Below, in pieces: positions 17,999 to 30,965 of a DNA stretch of 64,000 bases. A program made the position numbers and the translations under genes. The notes beneath the pieces are model-generated. The model ran no database searches. It saw only the letters and a list, made by a program, of their open reading frames with translations, and was not told the DNA's origin. The stretch lies in assembly GCA_021521415.1 (NCBI GenBank), contig JAIQDT010004990.1:124001-188000 (forward strand), read 5' to 3'. Source of the DNA: Bidens hawaiensis (Eukaryota > Streptophyta > Magnoliopsida > Asterales > Asteraceae). Within the stretch, counting starts at the first letter, position 1, and each line of letters begins with the position of its first letter.

Positions 17999-18598
17999 TA
18001 ATCAAAGAATTTAATCTATAATGGCAAATTGATCAACAATTTCATTCTTTATACAATCATAATTAAAATTTATTAGAAATGACTAAACCTACGAATCAGT
18101 CAGCAAACATTTTAATCATTAAGCTTCAAAATAAAGCGCTGATTGAGAATTTTACCAATTTGATTGTCCCTTCAACCTTGGTATGCCACTCACACACCAC
18201 CTACTCGACCCACCATCACCTCCTTCACGACCAATCACCACTACACCGACGTACTTAGCACTGACTCAAAGTTTTTTAACTATTCAGACTTCTAACTGAT
18301 TTAGAATTTTCTGATGTAAAGGTTGTCAAACATCCTTTCAAACAAACGAAAATGATAATTACAATATAGTAACAAAGACCACTATATATCTCATTTGGTT
18401 CACATAATTTTAAAATATATTAGCATTATTGAAAAATTACATTGAATTAAGACAACTGAAGTTGAGTTACTTGAATTTTCTTTGCTTATCTTCTTTTTAT
18501 TTTCTTGATTCAGGAGCACGATCAGTAAACATGGTTATTGGTTGATAACTTACCTTTTATTATTTTATTTATATCAGGTACACTCAGATATTAGTTTG

Positions 18599-18756
18599 AT
18601 TAAAGTTTTATAAATATCAATCCGACTTCAAAATGTGAAGTACATTGCAATTTATTTATATTTTGACATTGATGTAATTAAAGTTTTATAAATATCTATC
18701 CGACTTCAAAATGTGAAGTACATTGCAATTTATTTATATTTTGACATTGATGTATT
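18599..18756. repeat. 78-bp tandem duplication
   Basis: Two near-identical copies of a unit starting ATTAAAGTTTTATAAATATC and containing GACTTCAAAATGTGAAGTAC lie head to tail. They differ at about one position, so the duplication is recent. Confidence 0.9.
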
Positions 18757-19065
18757 TTTAAGTCAAAACGTAATAAAGTCATTTACAATTTAGTGACAGC
18801 TTTTTCCATGACGGTTTGATAGAAAAGATTACAATAACTATTCTTATGTTTGTATCAAATTTAAGTGATTAGCTTTTATTTTTAAAATTGATATGATTTG
18901 TATTTTACTAACAGTTACACCTATAAGATTATGTATAGTGGGGCTATAAATATAAGCGACATGCACTAATTGTAAATCTGTAAACTAGAGTTAGAACATA
19001 TGTGTATGTGTATATTATATTACACATATTTTATGTACTCCTAATGTACACAAGTTACAGCAAAT

Positions 19066-19066
<1 letters not shown>

Positions 19067-19104
<38 letters not shown>
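19067..19104. repeat. (TC)n(TA)n microsatellite
   Basis: A run of TC dinucleotides passes directly into TA dinucleotides. This is a simple sequence repeat. Confidence 0.95.
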
Positions 19105-19105
<1 letters not shown>

Positions 19106-19725
19106 GCTTAAGTTAACGCGCGATAAATGATTTTAATGCGCGAAGTGTGAGAAATCAATATACACCACTAATTTAATTATATGTTTTAAATGTTTAAAAA
19201 ATATGATAAAAATATAAATGCAACAATAAATGAACACCGTCTCTTCAATTAATACAACTATTATTACCAGAATAAATCTCTCTTTTATTAATATACTTAA
19301 CTAACTATAATAATTAAAAAGATACAAACACTAATTCAGATAATATTTTATTTACTCATCTTCATTTTATCCAACAAATATACAATTTATTCATATAATA
19401 CTATATCTTTATATTTAAAAAATAATTTCTTTCCACTCAGTTTATTAGCATATATAAGCGCTTAATTTTTAACCATAAACATCAAAACATGATATTTTTT
19501 TCAATTGATATACCTAGAAAAGTAATTGTGATAATAATAAAAAAATATCATATAAATATGTCTATTAAATATAAAGAATAAATATATATAACATATACAA
19601 AATTATATAATCTACACTGGTTTGAGCTATAAAAACGTATAACATACAACTTACATATGTAATTCGACATCAACAATTATATAAACTACAGAAAGATACG
19701 CATACTACATGTGTGTAGATATATG

Positions 19726-20480
19726 TTTTTCGTGTGCAGGTTTTATGTTTTCTTATTCTTAGAAAAAGTGTAGGTTATATGTTTTTGTGTAGCTTGTATA
19801 TTTTTTATATTGATATTTAATGCAAACATTTGTTCGATAGCTTTTTGTATTATTCATCACAATGTAACTACGTGTTGATGGATTGATATATTGAGTCGGA
19901 AGAAACTTGTTTTGGATAGAAAGATATTTTAATGTATGTATAAATTGTATTTATGTAAGATAACAATTTCTTGTATAAGTTATATGTTTTTCGTGTGTAG
20001 GTTAAATGTTTCCGTGTGCGTGTGTATTTTATTGACGCTAAGTTTCATATGTAGGTTATATGTTTTTCGTGTGTAGGTTATGTGTTTTCATCACAATGTA
20101 ACTACCTGTTAATGGATATTGATATATCGAGTTAGAATAAATTGGTTTTGGATTGAAATAAATTTTAATGTATGAATGAATTGTATTTGTGTAGGATAAA
20201 AATTTCGTGTGTAGGTTATATGTTTTTCGGGTTTAGGTTATATGTTTTTCGTGTGTATGTAATATGCTTCTTAGAACAAGAGTAGGTTATATGTTTTTGT
20301 GTAGGTTGTATATTTTTTGATATTATTTAATGCAAACATGTGTAAGATAGTGTTTTGTGTTATTCATCACAATGTAACTACGTGTTGATAGATATTAATA
20401 TATTGTGTTAGAAGAAATATTTGGATAGAAAGTAATTTTAATGCATGAATAAATTGTATTTGTGTAGGATAAAAATTCAA
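19726..20480. repeat. Degenerate tandem repeats of about 235-275 bp
   Basis: Three blocks each contain a GTGTAGGTTATATG cluster followed by CATCACAATGTAACTAC, a TTGATGGATATTGATATAT-like stretch and GAATAAATTGTATTTGTG. They are partly rearranged and interrupted by copies of the GTGTAGGTTATATG word. I see no coding frame or transposon ends. Confidence 0.6.
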
Positions 20481-20702
20481 AAGAGAAAAAATAAGTTATA
20501 AAATAAATGAATTCTTATTTTATAATTATAATAATTTGATTACTTGTATTGATTGGAGAGATATTTATTGTGGTTTATTAGTTATATTAATTGAAGAGAG
20601 AGAATCATTTATACTTTCTTCATTTATCTTCAAGTATTTTAAACCTAAAATAAAATTAGTGACACATATCTATTTCTCGCATTTCTCGCTTGAACCATCC
20701 CA

Positions 20703-20728
20703 TACACACACACACACACACACACACA
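20703..20728. repeat. (CA)n microsatellite
   Basis: About 13 dinucleotides of AC/CA in a row. Confidence 0.95.
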
Positions 20729-20879
20729 TTTTTCTTTGTTTCTTCAATATCTTTATCAGCGTCATCATATTTTAAACACAAAAATTCACCTACGAATACA
20801 AAACAAAAACATTTTTTAGAAAGCTAAAATTACATACAGAAAAGTACCCAAGTACATCTAAACCAATTACACAAATTAC

Positions 20880-21414
20880 TGATGACCGTCGTTTGAGTCA
20901 TGCAAAAACCTAAATAACCTAAGTAGATAGGTTAAATAAGGTATCGTATCCCCCAGGAGTATGTGGTCAATGTAATCGTGCAACAGATTTCTAATATTAT
21001 GAAATGACAATTTGTAGTGCTGATCACATAAGCAAATAAGTTGAGTTTAGAATTAAGCAACGAACAAGTAAACAAGTTTCAAGCAATTAATAAAAGCAAA
21101 TCACACCCGGGAAATGTTGTAAAAGTAGGTTTCCAAGGCCGAGTGCTCCCCGAGTACTCGCTACAAGGTATGTCGCCGAGGAGAGTTTCTTTAATTCCGC
21201 CTAGTTACTAAGGATTAATTAAAGGTGGTCAACCTTAGTCAGAATCGCATCTAGTCAGTGAACTTGGGCCGATTTTGGCTTAAAAATGTAACATAACTCG
21301 TATTTATTTAATATTAAAGAATAAATATCATTTTTTTACTTAGTGACTAACAATTTTTTAGAATAATTTATTATTTAAAAATGATTTCTCTTATTTATAT
21401 TGACATGTATATAA
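20880..21414 (-). repeat. Athila-B 3' LTR, left part (split by the array element)
   Basis: It starts TGATGACCG on the plus strand, pairing with the CCATCA end at 33232. The two parts together would make an LTR of about 1.6 kb, similar to the 1.7-kb LTRs of Athila-A, which also begin TGAT and end ATCA. The part ends in TATAA (21410-21414), the target duplication of the inserted element. GAGTACTCCC-type words occur both here (near 21140) and in the right part (32212-32250). Confidence 0.65.
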
Positions 21415-23459
21415 TGTCACACCCCAACCTACGGCGGAACATGCTGGGGCGAGACATTGATTGTATCATAGCTCAGAAGTCACTAAGTGAAATACACGTG
21501 TCAATATCTAAATTATTCATTCATATATCAAGTTCAAAAGCACAAATATCGTTTCAAATGAAATACCGTTACAATTAAATATTCAAAACATAAATGACTT
21601 AAAACAAAAAGAAAATGTTCTTCATTCATCAAGCAACCTATGGTCTCATCTAACTTCCAATACTTGATTCATCCAATAAAGCTACCTGCGTCATGCGTGA
21701 AACTATATATTTTGTCAACATAAAGTTGAGCAAGTAAACCACGGTTTTGAGTATATATAATATTAAATTGACAATTCCGTGCGATAATTGTAAATCACTA
21801 CAACTAGTATAACAATAAATAAAAGTTGTCTTTTCACTCGAATCATTTTGATAACGAGCTAATTCGACGGCGTATGATCATACTAATGAGGATGAGGATA
21901 CCAACCAACATAAAGTAAACACATTGTCACATTTGCACATATCAATTAATCGAGCAATTTCAATTACGCATATAGTGGAATCGTAGTGAAAACAATAATT
22001 TAATTGTGAACGCATAACGCCCCCAAAATTGTAAAGCGGTAAAAAGGGGGAAGTGAATTTACTTACCTTAGTGAGTACGATAAATGAGGACGAGATAAAA
22101 TAAAGAAGAGTCTAGAATGAAAAAGGTCAAGCTCCTCGAGATTCACCGACAAATCTTCCTAGATGTTAATAACAAGAATTAAATATAATCTTAGCGAAAT
22201 GGTTGCGTGTAACATTAAAATATTACTAGATCCATTTTCGTTAATTATAAGGGTAAAATTAACGTTGTTGTCCTTATTATTATTAATAGTATTAATAATA
22301 ATAATAATTGTGATAATAATAATGATTAATAAAATAATAATGGTGGTAATAATAATAGTAATGAAAATAATAATAATAAATATTAATCAAAAAGAAAAAA
22401 AAATAATAAATAAAAGTTAACAAAACCGGGTTTTAGATTACGGGAACACGACTTAGGGTTGTCGATTTTCATAGGTTCAAATATTTGTTTAACTTATTTA
22501 TTGATCTCAAAAGATATTTTATTACATAAATATTAAAAATACAAGAAACAAATAAGAAAAACAATTAAAACGGGCTTGCAGGGTTTCGAACCTGCGACTT
22601 TATGTTATGTGCCACATACACAACCAACTGGACTAGATGATATTTTGGTTTTTAATCAGTTTTGAACAAATATAAACACACGCAAACATGAACATATGAA
22701 CCCAAAGATTCAATCGCGATAATGGATTCATGTTTGTTTAATTCAATAAGGGCTATTGTTAAATGACAGATCGCGATCCTACTCATACCTGTTAATTGAG
22801 TTATAAAAGCTGGTAAGGTTACGAAATTGATCAAGCTATTTGCGGCCAAAAGGAGGTTAATTTGGGTGACGGGTTTAGATTGTAAATGAATTTGAGTTTA
22901 GGGGAAAGGGTCAAGACGGGTAAGAGGTGGTTTCGGCAAAATTAATTGGTTCGTAACGAGGGCATTATATAAGATCACAAATTAGGGTTCGTTTTGGGGT
23001 TAAGAAGGTTAATTGATCAATTTACGGACTAATTAACACGCTCCTACCATAATTAAGTGTCGGTTACACGATTATACGATGGAATATGCTAATTTCCTAA
23101 GATAATTGGTCAAGACGAGCGGGAATTGGAGGTTTGAAAGAAATCTGGTGCGCGGGTCGGGTTTGGATAAGCTGGTCGGACCAGGGGTGGTTTGGGTTAT
23201 AATATTTATTATTTTAATACCAGAATTTACAAAATGGGTCCCTGGAGTTTATAGGAGGAAACAAGAATGGGTTAAAGTTTGAGTTTGGGTGAAGATTGTA
23301 AATTCTTGAAAGTTTAAATATTTAAACTATTAAATAATAAAACTAAAACAAATAAAATACTAAGTAAATGCGTCGATTTTTATTAAACGAGTGACCCGAA
23401 CCCTTAAACGGGCCGGATATAAATACAAGGATATACAAACGAAAACCCGAAATGTTAGA
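21415..23459 (-). repeat. Complete 3' LTR of the array element (2,045 bp)
   Basis: On the minus strand it begins TCTAACATTTCGGG (plus 23459 downwards) and ends GGGGTGTGACA. The outer 5' end of the element reads TGTAACATTTCGGG, so this LTR has lost its canonical TG start by a G to C change. A minus-strand TATA-like TTATATAATGCC lies near plus 22963-22974, just beyond the point where the array units break off (22979). Confidence 0.8.
22573..22650 (-). other. tRNA-like sequence with A-box and B-box matches
   Basis: On the minus strand TAGTCCAGTTGG resembles an RNA polymerase III A box, and GGTTCGAAACC about 45 bases downstream is a perfect B box. A proper cloverleaf does not form: the acceptor strands do not pair and the anticodon stem is poor. 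It is probably a tRNA-derived fragment captured by the LTR, not a tRNA gene. Confidence 0.35.
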
Positions 23460-23499
23460 GCATTCACTACTTTAGGAAATTTCGTCCCGAAATTAGGAA

Positions 23500-24223
23500 T
23501 TAAGCCAAAACGAAGAGGTGCGGGTACTTGGACTCCATTTGGTCTTTACGTTCCCAAGTGAACTCGGGACCACGTTTAGATTCCCAACGAACTTTGACAA
23601 GCGGAATACGACTACGCTTGGTTTCTTTGTCCATATGATCCATGATTTCAATAGGCTTCTCGATAACGCGCATAGATTCATCAACTTGTACTTCGGCAAG
23701 GGGTATGTGGAGATTCCCCTCGGCTAAGCACTTATTGAGATTGGAAACATGAAAAGTTGGATGCACATTGGAGAGCTCTTCGGGGAGATTGAGACGATAC
23801 GCAACTTTACCAACTCATTCAACGATCTCAAACGGGCCAACAAAACGAGGAGGTAATTTGTTCCTTTTGCCAAAACGAACTACCCCTTTCCATGGAGATA
23901 CTTTAAGGAGAACACGATCACCCAAATTGAACTCGAGAGGTTTACGGCGCTTATCGGCGTTGCTCTTTTGACGGCTACGAGCGGCAAGAAGATTTTGACG
24001 AATGAGAGCGATTCGATCGGAAGTTTCTTTAACAAGCTCGGGACCGGTGATTTGCGATTCAAAATCCTCTTTCCAACAAATCGGGGAACGACATTTTCGG
24101 CCATAGTGAGCTTCAAAAGGTGCCGTGCCAATACTAGTGTGAAAACTATTATTATAGGAAAACTCTACAAGTGGTAAGTGAGTATCCCAATTTCCAGCAA
24201 AGTCTAGTATGCAAGAGCGGAGC
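23500..24223 (-). pseudogene. Array unit 1: integrase C-terminus and chromodomain remnant
   Basis: The minus-strand frame starts at the unit junction and encodes the end of the integrase core (YGRKCRSPICW), the GPF/Y-like region ([10 protein letters not shown]) and a chromodomain-like end ([16 protein letters not shown]). An in-frame TGA replaces Arg just before VGKVAYR, giving 136- and 88-codon pieces. Unit 1 is next to the complete LTR. It alone has His for Leu in FEAxYGR and DFESQ for DGESQ. Confidence 0.85.
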
Positions 24224-24744
24224 AAATTAGGGTTCGTTTTGGGGTTAAGAAGGTTAATTGATCAATTTACGGACTAATTAACACGCTCCTACCATAATTA
24301 AGTGTCGGTTACGCGATTATACGATGGAATATGCTAATTTCCTAAGATAATTGGTCAAGACGAGCGGGAATTGAAGGTTTGAAAGAAATCTGGTGCGCGG
24401 GTCGGGTTTGGATAAGCTGGTCGGACCAGGGGTGGTTTGGGTTATAATATTTATTATTTTAATACCAGAATTTACAAAATGGGTCCCTGGAGTTTATAGG
24501 AGGAAACAAGAATGGGTTAAAGTTTGAGTTTGGGTGAAGATTGTAAATTCTTGAAAGTTTAAATATTTAAACTATTAAATAATAAAACTAAAACAAATAA
24601 AATACTCAGTAAATGCGTCGATTTTTATTAAATGAGTGACTCGAACCCTTAAACGGGCCGGGTATAAATACAAGGATATATAAACGAAAACCCGAAATGT
24701 TAGAGCATTCACTACTTTAGGAAATTTCGTCTCGAAATTAGGAA

Positions 24745-25468
24745 TTAAGCCAAAACGAAGAGGTGCGGGTACTTGGACTCCATTTGGTCTTTACGTTCCC
24801 AAGTGAACTCGGGACCACGTTTAGATTCCCAACGAACTTTGACAAGCGGAATACGACTACGCTTGGTTTCTTTGTCCATATGATCCATGATTTCAATAGG
24901 CTTCTCGATAACGCGCATAGATTCATCAACTTGTACTTCGTCAAGGGGTATGTGGAGATTCCCCTCGGCTAAGCACTTATTGAGATTGGAAACATGAAAA
25001 GTTGGATGCACATTGGAGAGCTCTTCGGGGAGATCGAGACGATACGCAACTTTACCAACTCATTCAACGATCTCAAACGGGCCAACAAAACGAGGAGGTA
25101 ATTTGTTCCTTTTGCCAAAACGAACTACCCCTTTCCATGGAGGTACTTTAAGGAGAACACGATCGCCCAAATTGAACTCGAGAGGTTTACGGCGCTTATC
25201 GGCGTAGCTCTTTTGACGGCTACGAGCGGCAAGAAGATTTTGACGAATGAGAGCGATTCGATCGGAAGTTTCTTTAACAAGCTCGGGACCGGTGATTTGC
25301 GATTCACCATCCTCTTTCCAACAAATCGGGGAACGACATTTTCGGCCATAGAGAGCTTCAAAAGGTGCCGTGCCAATACTAGTGTGAAAACTATTATTAT
25401 AGGAAAACTCTACAAGTGGTAAGTGAGTATCCCAATTTCCAGCAAAGTCTAGTATGCAAGAGCGGAGC
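24745..25468 (-). pseudogene. Array unit 2: integrase C-terminus and chromodomain remnant
   Basis: It has the same content and the same in-frame TGA before VGKVAYR as unit 1. It differs by KVPPWKG in place of KVSPWKG. The FAGNWD form is present. Confidence 0.85.
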
Positions 25469-25989
25469 AAATTAGGGTTCGTTTTGGGGTTAAGAAGGTT
25501 AATTGATCAATTTACGGACTAATTAACACGCTCCTACCATAATTAAGTGTCGGTTACGCGATTATACGATGGAATATGCTAATTTCCTAACATAATTGGT
25601 CAAGACGAGCGGGAATTGGAGGTTTGAAAGAAATCTGGTGCGCGGGTCGGGTTTGGATAAGCTGGTCGGACCAGGGGTGGTTTGGGTTATAATATTTATT
25701 ATTTTAATACCAGAATTTACAAAATGGGTCCCTGGAGTTTATAGGAGGAAACAAGAATGGGTTAAAGTTTGAGTTTGGGTGAAGATTGTAAATTCTTGAA
25801 AGTTTAAATATTTAAACTATTAAATAATAAAACTAAAACAAATAAAATACTCAGTAAATGCGTCGATTTTTATTAAATGAGTGACTCGAACCCTTAAACG
25901 GGCCGGGTATAAATACAAGGATATATAAACGAAAACCCGAAATGTTAGAGCATTCACTACTTTAGGAAATTTCGTGTCGAAATTAGGAA

Positions 25990-26713
25990 TTAAGCCAAAA
26001 CGAAGAGGTGCGGGTACTTGGACTCCATTTGGTCTTTACGTTCCCAAGTGAACTCGGGACCACGTTTAGATTCCCAACGAACTTTGACAAGAGGAATACG
26101 ACTACGCTTGGTTTCTTTGTCCATATGATCCATGATTTCAATAGGCTTCTCGATAACGCGCATAGATTCATCAACTTGTACTTCGTCAAGGGGTATGTGG
26201 AGATTCCCCTCGGCTAAGCACTTATTGAGATTATAAACATGAAAAGTTGGATGCACATTGGAGAGCTCTTCGGGGAGATCGAGACGATACGCAACTTTAC
26301 CAACTCATTCAACGATCTCAAACGGGCCAACAAAACGAGGAGGTAATTTGTTCCTTTTGCCAAAACGAACTACCCCTTTCCATGGAGATACTTTAAGGAG
26401 AACACGATCGCCCAAATTGAACTCGAGAGGTTTACGGCGCTTATCGGCGTAGCTCTTTTGACGGCTACGAGCGGCAAGAAGATTTTGACGAATGAGAGCG
26501 ATTCGATCGGAAGTTTCTTTAACAAGCTCGGGACCGGTGATTTGCGATTCACCATCCTCTTTCCAACAAATCGGGGAACGACATTTTCGGCCATAGAGAG
26601 CTTCAAAAGGTGACGTGCCAATACTAGTGTGAAAACTATTATTATAGGAAAAATCTACAAGTGGTAAGTGAGTATCCCAATTTCCGCCAAAGTCTAGTAT
26701 GCAAGAGCGGAGC
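25990..26713 (-). pseudogene. Array unit 3: integrase C-terminus and chromodomain remnant
   Basis: It has the same TGA. It carries FGGNWD (not FAGNWD), SPFEALYG and VYNLNK variants. The LTR head to its right begins with the AATTTAG form, and the same link between FGG and AATTTAG is seen at unit 5. Confidence 0.85.
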
Positions 26714-27234
26714 AATTTAGGGTTCGTTTTGGGGTTAAGAAGGTTAATTGATCAATTTACGGCCTAATTAACACGCTCCTACCATAATTAAGTGTCGGTT
26801 ACACGATTATACGATGGAATATGCTAATTTCCTAAGATAATTGGTCAAGACGAGCGGGAATTGGAGGTTTGAAAGAAATCTGGTGCGCGGGTCGGGTTTG
26901 GATAAGCTGGTAGGACCAGGGGTGGTTTGGGTTATAATATTTATTATTTTAATACCAGAATTTACAAAATGGGTCCCTGGAGTTTATAGGAGGAAACAAG
27001 AATGGGTTAAATTTTGAGTTTGGGTGAAGATTGTAAATTCTTGAAAGTTTAAATATTTAAACTATTAAATAATAAAACTAAAACAAATAAAATACTCAGT
27101 AAATGCGTCGATTTTTATTAAATGAGTGACCCGAACCCTTAAACGGGCCGGGTATAAATACAAGGATATATAAACGAAAACCCGAAATGTTGGAGCATTC
27201 ACTACTTTAGGAAATTTCGTCCCGAAATTAGGAA

Positions 27235-27958
27235 TTAAGCCATAACGAAGAGGTGCGGGTACTTGGACTCCATTTGGTCTTTACGTTCCCAAGTGAACTC
27301 GGGACCACGTTTAGATTCCCAACGAACTTTGACAAGCGGAATACGACTACGCTTGGTTTCTTTGTCCATATGATCCATGATTTCAATAGGCTTCTCGATA
27401 ACGCGCATAGATTCATCAACTTGTACTTCGTCAAGGAGTATGTGGAGATTCCCCTCGGCTAAGCACTTATTGAGATTGGAAACATGAAAAGTTGGATGCA
27501 CATTGGAGAGCTCTTCGGGGAGATTGAAACGATACGCAACTTTACCAACTCTTTCAACGATCTCAAACGGGCCAACAAAACGAGGAGATAATTTGTTCCT
27601 TTTGCCAAAACGAACTACCCCTTTCCATGGAGATACTTTAAGGAGAACACGATCGCCCAAATTGAACTCGAGAGGTTTACGGCGCTTATCGGCGTAGCTC
27701 TTTTGACGGCTACGAGCGGCAAGAATATTTTGACGAATGAGAGCGATTCGATCGGAAGTTTCTTTAACAAGCTCGGGACCGGTGATTTGCGATTCACCAT
27801 CCTCTTTCCAACAAATCGGGGAACGACATTTTCGGCCATAGAGAGCTTCAAAAGGTGCCGTGCCAATACTAGTGTGAAAACTATTATTATAGGAAAACTC
27901 TACAAGTGGTAAGTGAGTATCCCAATTTCCAGCAAAGTCTAGTATGCAAGAGCGGAGC
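27235..27958 (-). pseudogene. Array unit 4: the only unit with the integrase-chromodomain frame uninterrupted
   Basis: The frame runs 241 codons without the TGA, because [10 protein letters not shown] keeps its Arg codon. It covers the integrase C-terminus through to the chromodomain and ends FVMA before the stop. It still lacks the integrase catalytic D, D, E residues upstream, so it cannot act as an integrase. Units 4 to 7 share FVMA, whereas units 1 to 3 have FVLA. Confidence 0.85.
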
Positions 27959-28479
27959 AAATTAGGGTTCGTTTTGGGGTTAAGAAGGTTAATTGATCAA
28001 TTTACGGACTAATTAACACGCTCCTACCATAATTATGTGTCGGTTACGCGATTATACGATGGAATATGCTAATTTCCTAAGATAATTGGTCAAGACGAGC
28101 GGGAATTGGAGGTTTGAAAGAAATCTGGTGCGCGGGTCGGGTTTGGATAAGCTGGTCGGACCAGGGGTGGTTTGGGTTATAATATTTATTATTTTAATAC
28201 CAGAATTTACAAAATGGGTCCCTGGAGTTTATAGGAGGAAACAAGAATGGGTTAAAGTTTGAGTTTGGGTGAAGATTTTAAATTCTTGAAAGTTTACATA
28301 TTTAAACTATTAAATAATAAAACTAAAACAAATAAAATACTCAGTAAATGCGTCAATTTTTATTAAAGGAGTGACCCGAACCCTTAAACGGGCCGGGTAT
28401 AAATTCAAGGATATATAAACGAAAACCCGAAATGTTAGAGCATTCACTACTTTAGGAAATTTCGTCCCGAAATTAGGAA

Positions 28480-29202
28480 TTAAGCCATAACGAAGAGGTG
28501 CGGGTACTTGGACTCCATTTGGTCTTTACGTTCCCAAGTGAACTCGGGACCACGTTTAGATTCCCAACGAACTTTGACAAGCGGAATACGACTACGCTTG
28601 GTTTCTTTGTCCATATGATCCATGATTTCAGTAGGCTTCTCGATAACGCGCATAGATTCATCAACTTGTACTTCGTCAAGGGGTATGTGGAGATTCCCCT
28701 CGGCTAAGCACTTATTGAGATTGGAAACATGAAAAGTTGGATGCACATTGGAGAGCTCTTCGGGAGATTGAGACGATACGCAACTTTACCAACTCATTCA
28801 ACGATCTTAAACGGGCCAACAAAACGAGGAGATAATTTGTTCCTTTTGCCAAAACGAACTACCCCTTTCCATGGAGATACTTTAAGGAGAACACGATCGC
28901 CCAAATTGAACTCGAGAGGTTTACGGCGCTTATCGGCGTAGCTCTTTTGACGGCTACGAGCGGCAAGAAGATTTTGACGAATGAGAGCGACTCGATCGGA
29001 AGTTTCTTTAACAAGCTCGGGACCGGTGATTTGCGATTCACCATCCTCTTTCCAACAAATCGGGGAACGACATTTTCGGCCATAGAGAGCTTCAAAAGGT
29101 GCCGTGCCAATACTAGTGTGAAAACTATTATTATAGGAAAACTCTACAAGTGGTAAGTGAGTATCCCAATTTCCACCAAAGTCTAGTATGCAAGAGCGGA
29201 GC
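28480..29202 (-). pseudogene. Array unit 5: remnant with a 1-nt deletion
   Basis: It carries FGGNWD, the TGA, and a one-base deletion near 28763 (TCGGGAGATT in place of TCGGGGAGATT), plus EKPTEIMDH for EKPIEIMDH. Unit 6 shares the deletion and the Thr, so units 5 and 6 are closest relatives. Confidence 0.85.
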
Positions 29203-29723
29203 AATTTAGGGTTCGTTTTGGGGTTAAGAAGGTTAATTGATCAATTTACGGCCTAATTAACACGCTCCTACCATAATTAAGTGTCGGTTACACGATTATA
29301 CGATGGAATATGCAAATTTCCTAAGATAATTGGTCAAGACGAGCGGGAATTGGAGGTTTGAAAGAAATCTTGTGCGCGGGTCGGGTTTGGATAAGCTGGT
29401 CGGACCAGGGGTGGTTTGGGTTATAATATTTATTATTTTAATACCAGAATTTACAAAATGGGTCCCTGGAGTTTATAGGAGGAAACAAGAATGGGTTAAA
29501 GTTTGAGTTTGGGTGAAGATTGTAAATTCTTGAAAGTCTAAATATTTAAACTATTAAATAATAAAACTAAAACAAATAAAATACTCAGTAAATGCGTCGA
29601 TTTTTATTAAATGAGTGACCCGAACCCTTAAACGGGCTGGGTATAAATACAAGGATATATAAACGAAAACCCGAAATGTTAGAGCATTCACTACTTTAGG
29701 AAATTTCGTCCCGAAATTAGGAA

Positions 29724-30446
29724 TTAAGCCATAACGAAGAGGTGCGGGTACTTGGACTCCATTTGGTCTTTACGTTCCCAAGTGAACTCGGGACCACGTT
29801 TAGATTCCCAACGAACTTTGACAAGCGGAATACGACTACGCTTGGTTTCTTTGTCCATATGATCCATGATTTCAGTAGGCTTCTCGATAACGCGCATAGA
29901 TTCATCAACTTGTACTTCGTCAAGGGGTATGTGGAGATTCCCCTCGGCTAAGCACTTATTGAGATTGGAAACATGAAAAGTTGGATGCACATTGGAGAGC
30001 TCTTCGGGAGATTGAGACGATACGCAACTTTACCAACTCATTCAACGATCTCAAACGGGCCAACAAAACGAGGAGATAATTTGTTCCTTTTGCCAAAACG
30101 AACTACCCCTTTCCATGGAGATACTTTAAGGAGAACACGATCGCCCAAATTGAACTCGAGAGGTTTACGGCGCTTATCGGCGTAGCTCTTTTGACGGCTA
30201 CGAGCGGCAAGAAGATTTTGACGAATGAGAGCGATTCGATCGGAAGTTTCTTTAACAAGCTCGGGACCGGTGATTTGCGATTCACCATCCTCTTTCCAAC
30301 AAATCGGGGAACGACATTTTCGGCCATAGAGAGCTTCAAAAGGTGCCGTGCCAATACTAGTGTGAAAACTATTATTATAGGAAAATTCTACAAGTGGTAA
30401 GTGAGTATCCCAATTTCCAGCAAAGTCTAGTATGCAAGAGCGGAGC
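29724..30446 (-). pseudogene. Array unit 6: remnant sharing unit 5's deletion
   Basis: It has the same one-base deletion (near 30007) and KPTEI variant as unit 5 but the FAGNWD form. The TGA before VGKVAYR is present. Confidence 0.85.
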
Positions 30447-30965
30447 AAATTAGGGTTCGTTTTGGGGTTAAGAAGGTTAATTGATCAATTTACGGACTAA
30501 TTAACACGCTCCTACCATAATTAAGTGTCGGTTACGCGATTATACGATGGAATATGCTAATTTCCTAACATAATTGGTCAAGACGAGCGGGAATTGGAGG
30601 TTTGAAAGAAATCTGGTGCGCGGGTCGGGTTTGGATAAGTTGGTCGGACCAGGGTGGTTTGGGTTATAATATTATTTTTTTAATACCATAATTTACAAAA
30701 TGGGTCCCTGGAGTTTATAGGAGGAAACAAGAATGGGTTAAAGTATGAGTTTGGGTGAAGATTGTAAATTCTTGAAAGTTTAAATAATTAAACTATTAAA
30801 TAATAAAACTAAAATAAATAAAATACTCAGTAAACGCGTCGATTTTTATTAAATGAGTGACCCGAACCCTTAAACGGGCCGGTTATAAATACAAGGATGT
30901 ATAAACGAAAACCCGAAATGTTAGAGCATTCACTACTTTAGGAAATTTCGTCCCGAAATTAGGAA

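Larger units (their letters stand above)
18018..20879. other. AT-rich intergenic DNA with simple and degenerate repeats
   Basis: No gene is supported. It contains a 78-bp tandem duplication (18599-18756), a CT/TA microsatellite (19067-19104), three degenerate copies of a block with CATCACAATGTAACTAC (near 19856, 20092 and 20367), many GTGTAGGTTATATG words between 19730 and 20300, and a CA microsatellite (20703-20728). It may hold an old degraded transposon, but I found no ends. Confidence 0.5.

Noticed and set aside
22573..22650. A functional tRNA gene
   Set aside because: Only the A and B boxes match; acceptor and anticodon stems do not pair, and it lies inside an LTR.
23518..30400. Repeated 64-70-codon plus-strand frames in each array unit
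   Set aside because: They are antisense to the integrase-chromodomain remnant and recur only because the unit recurs.
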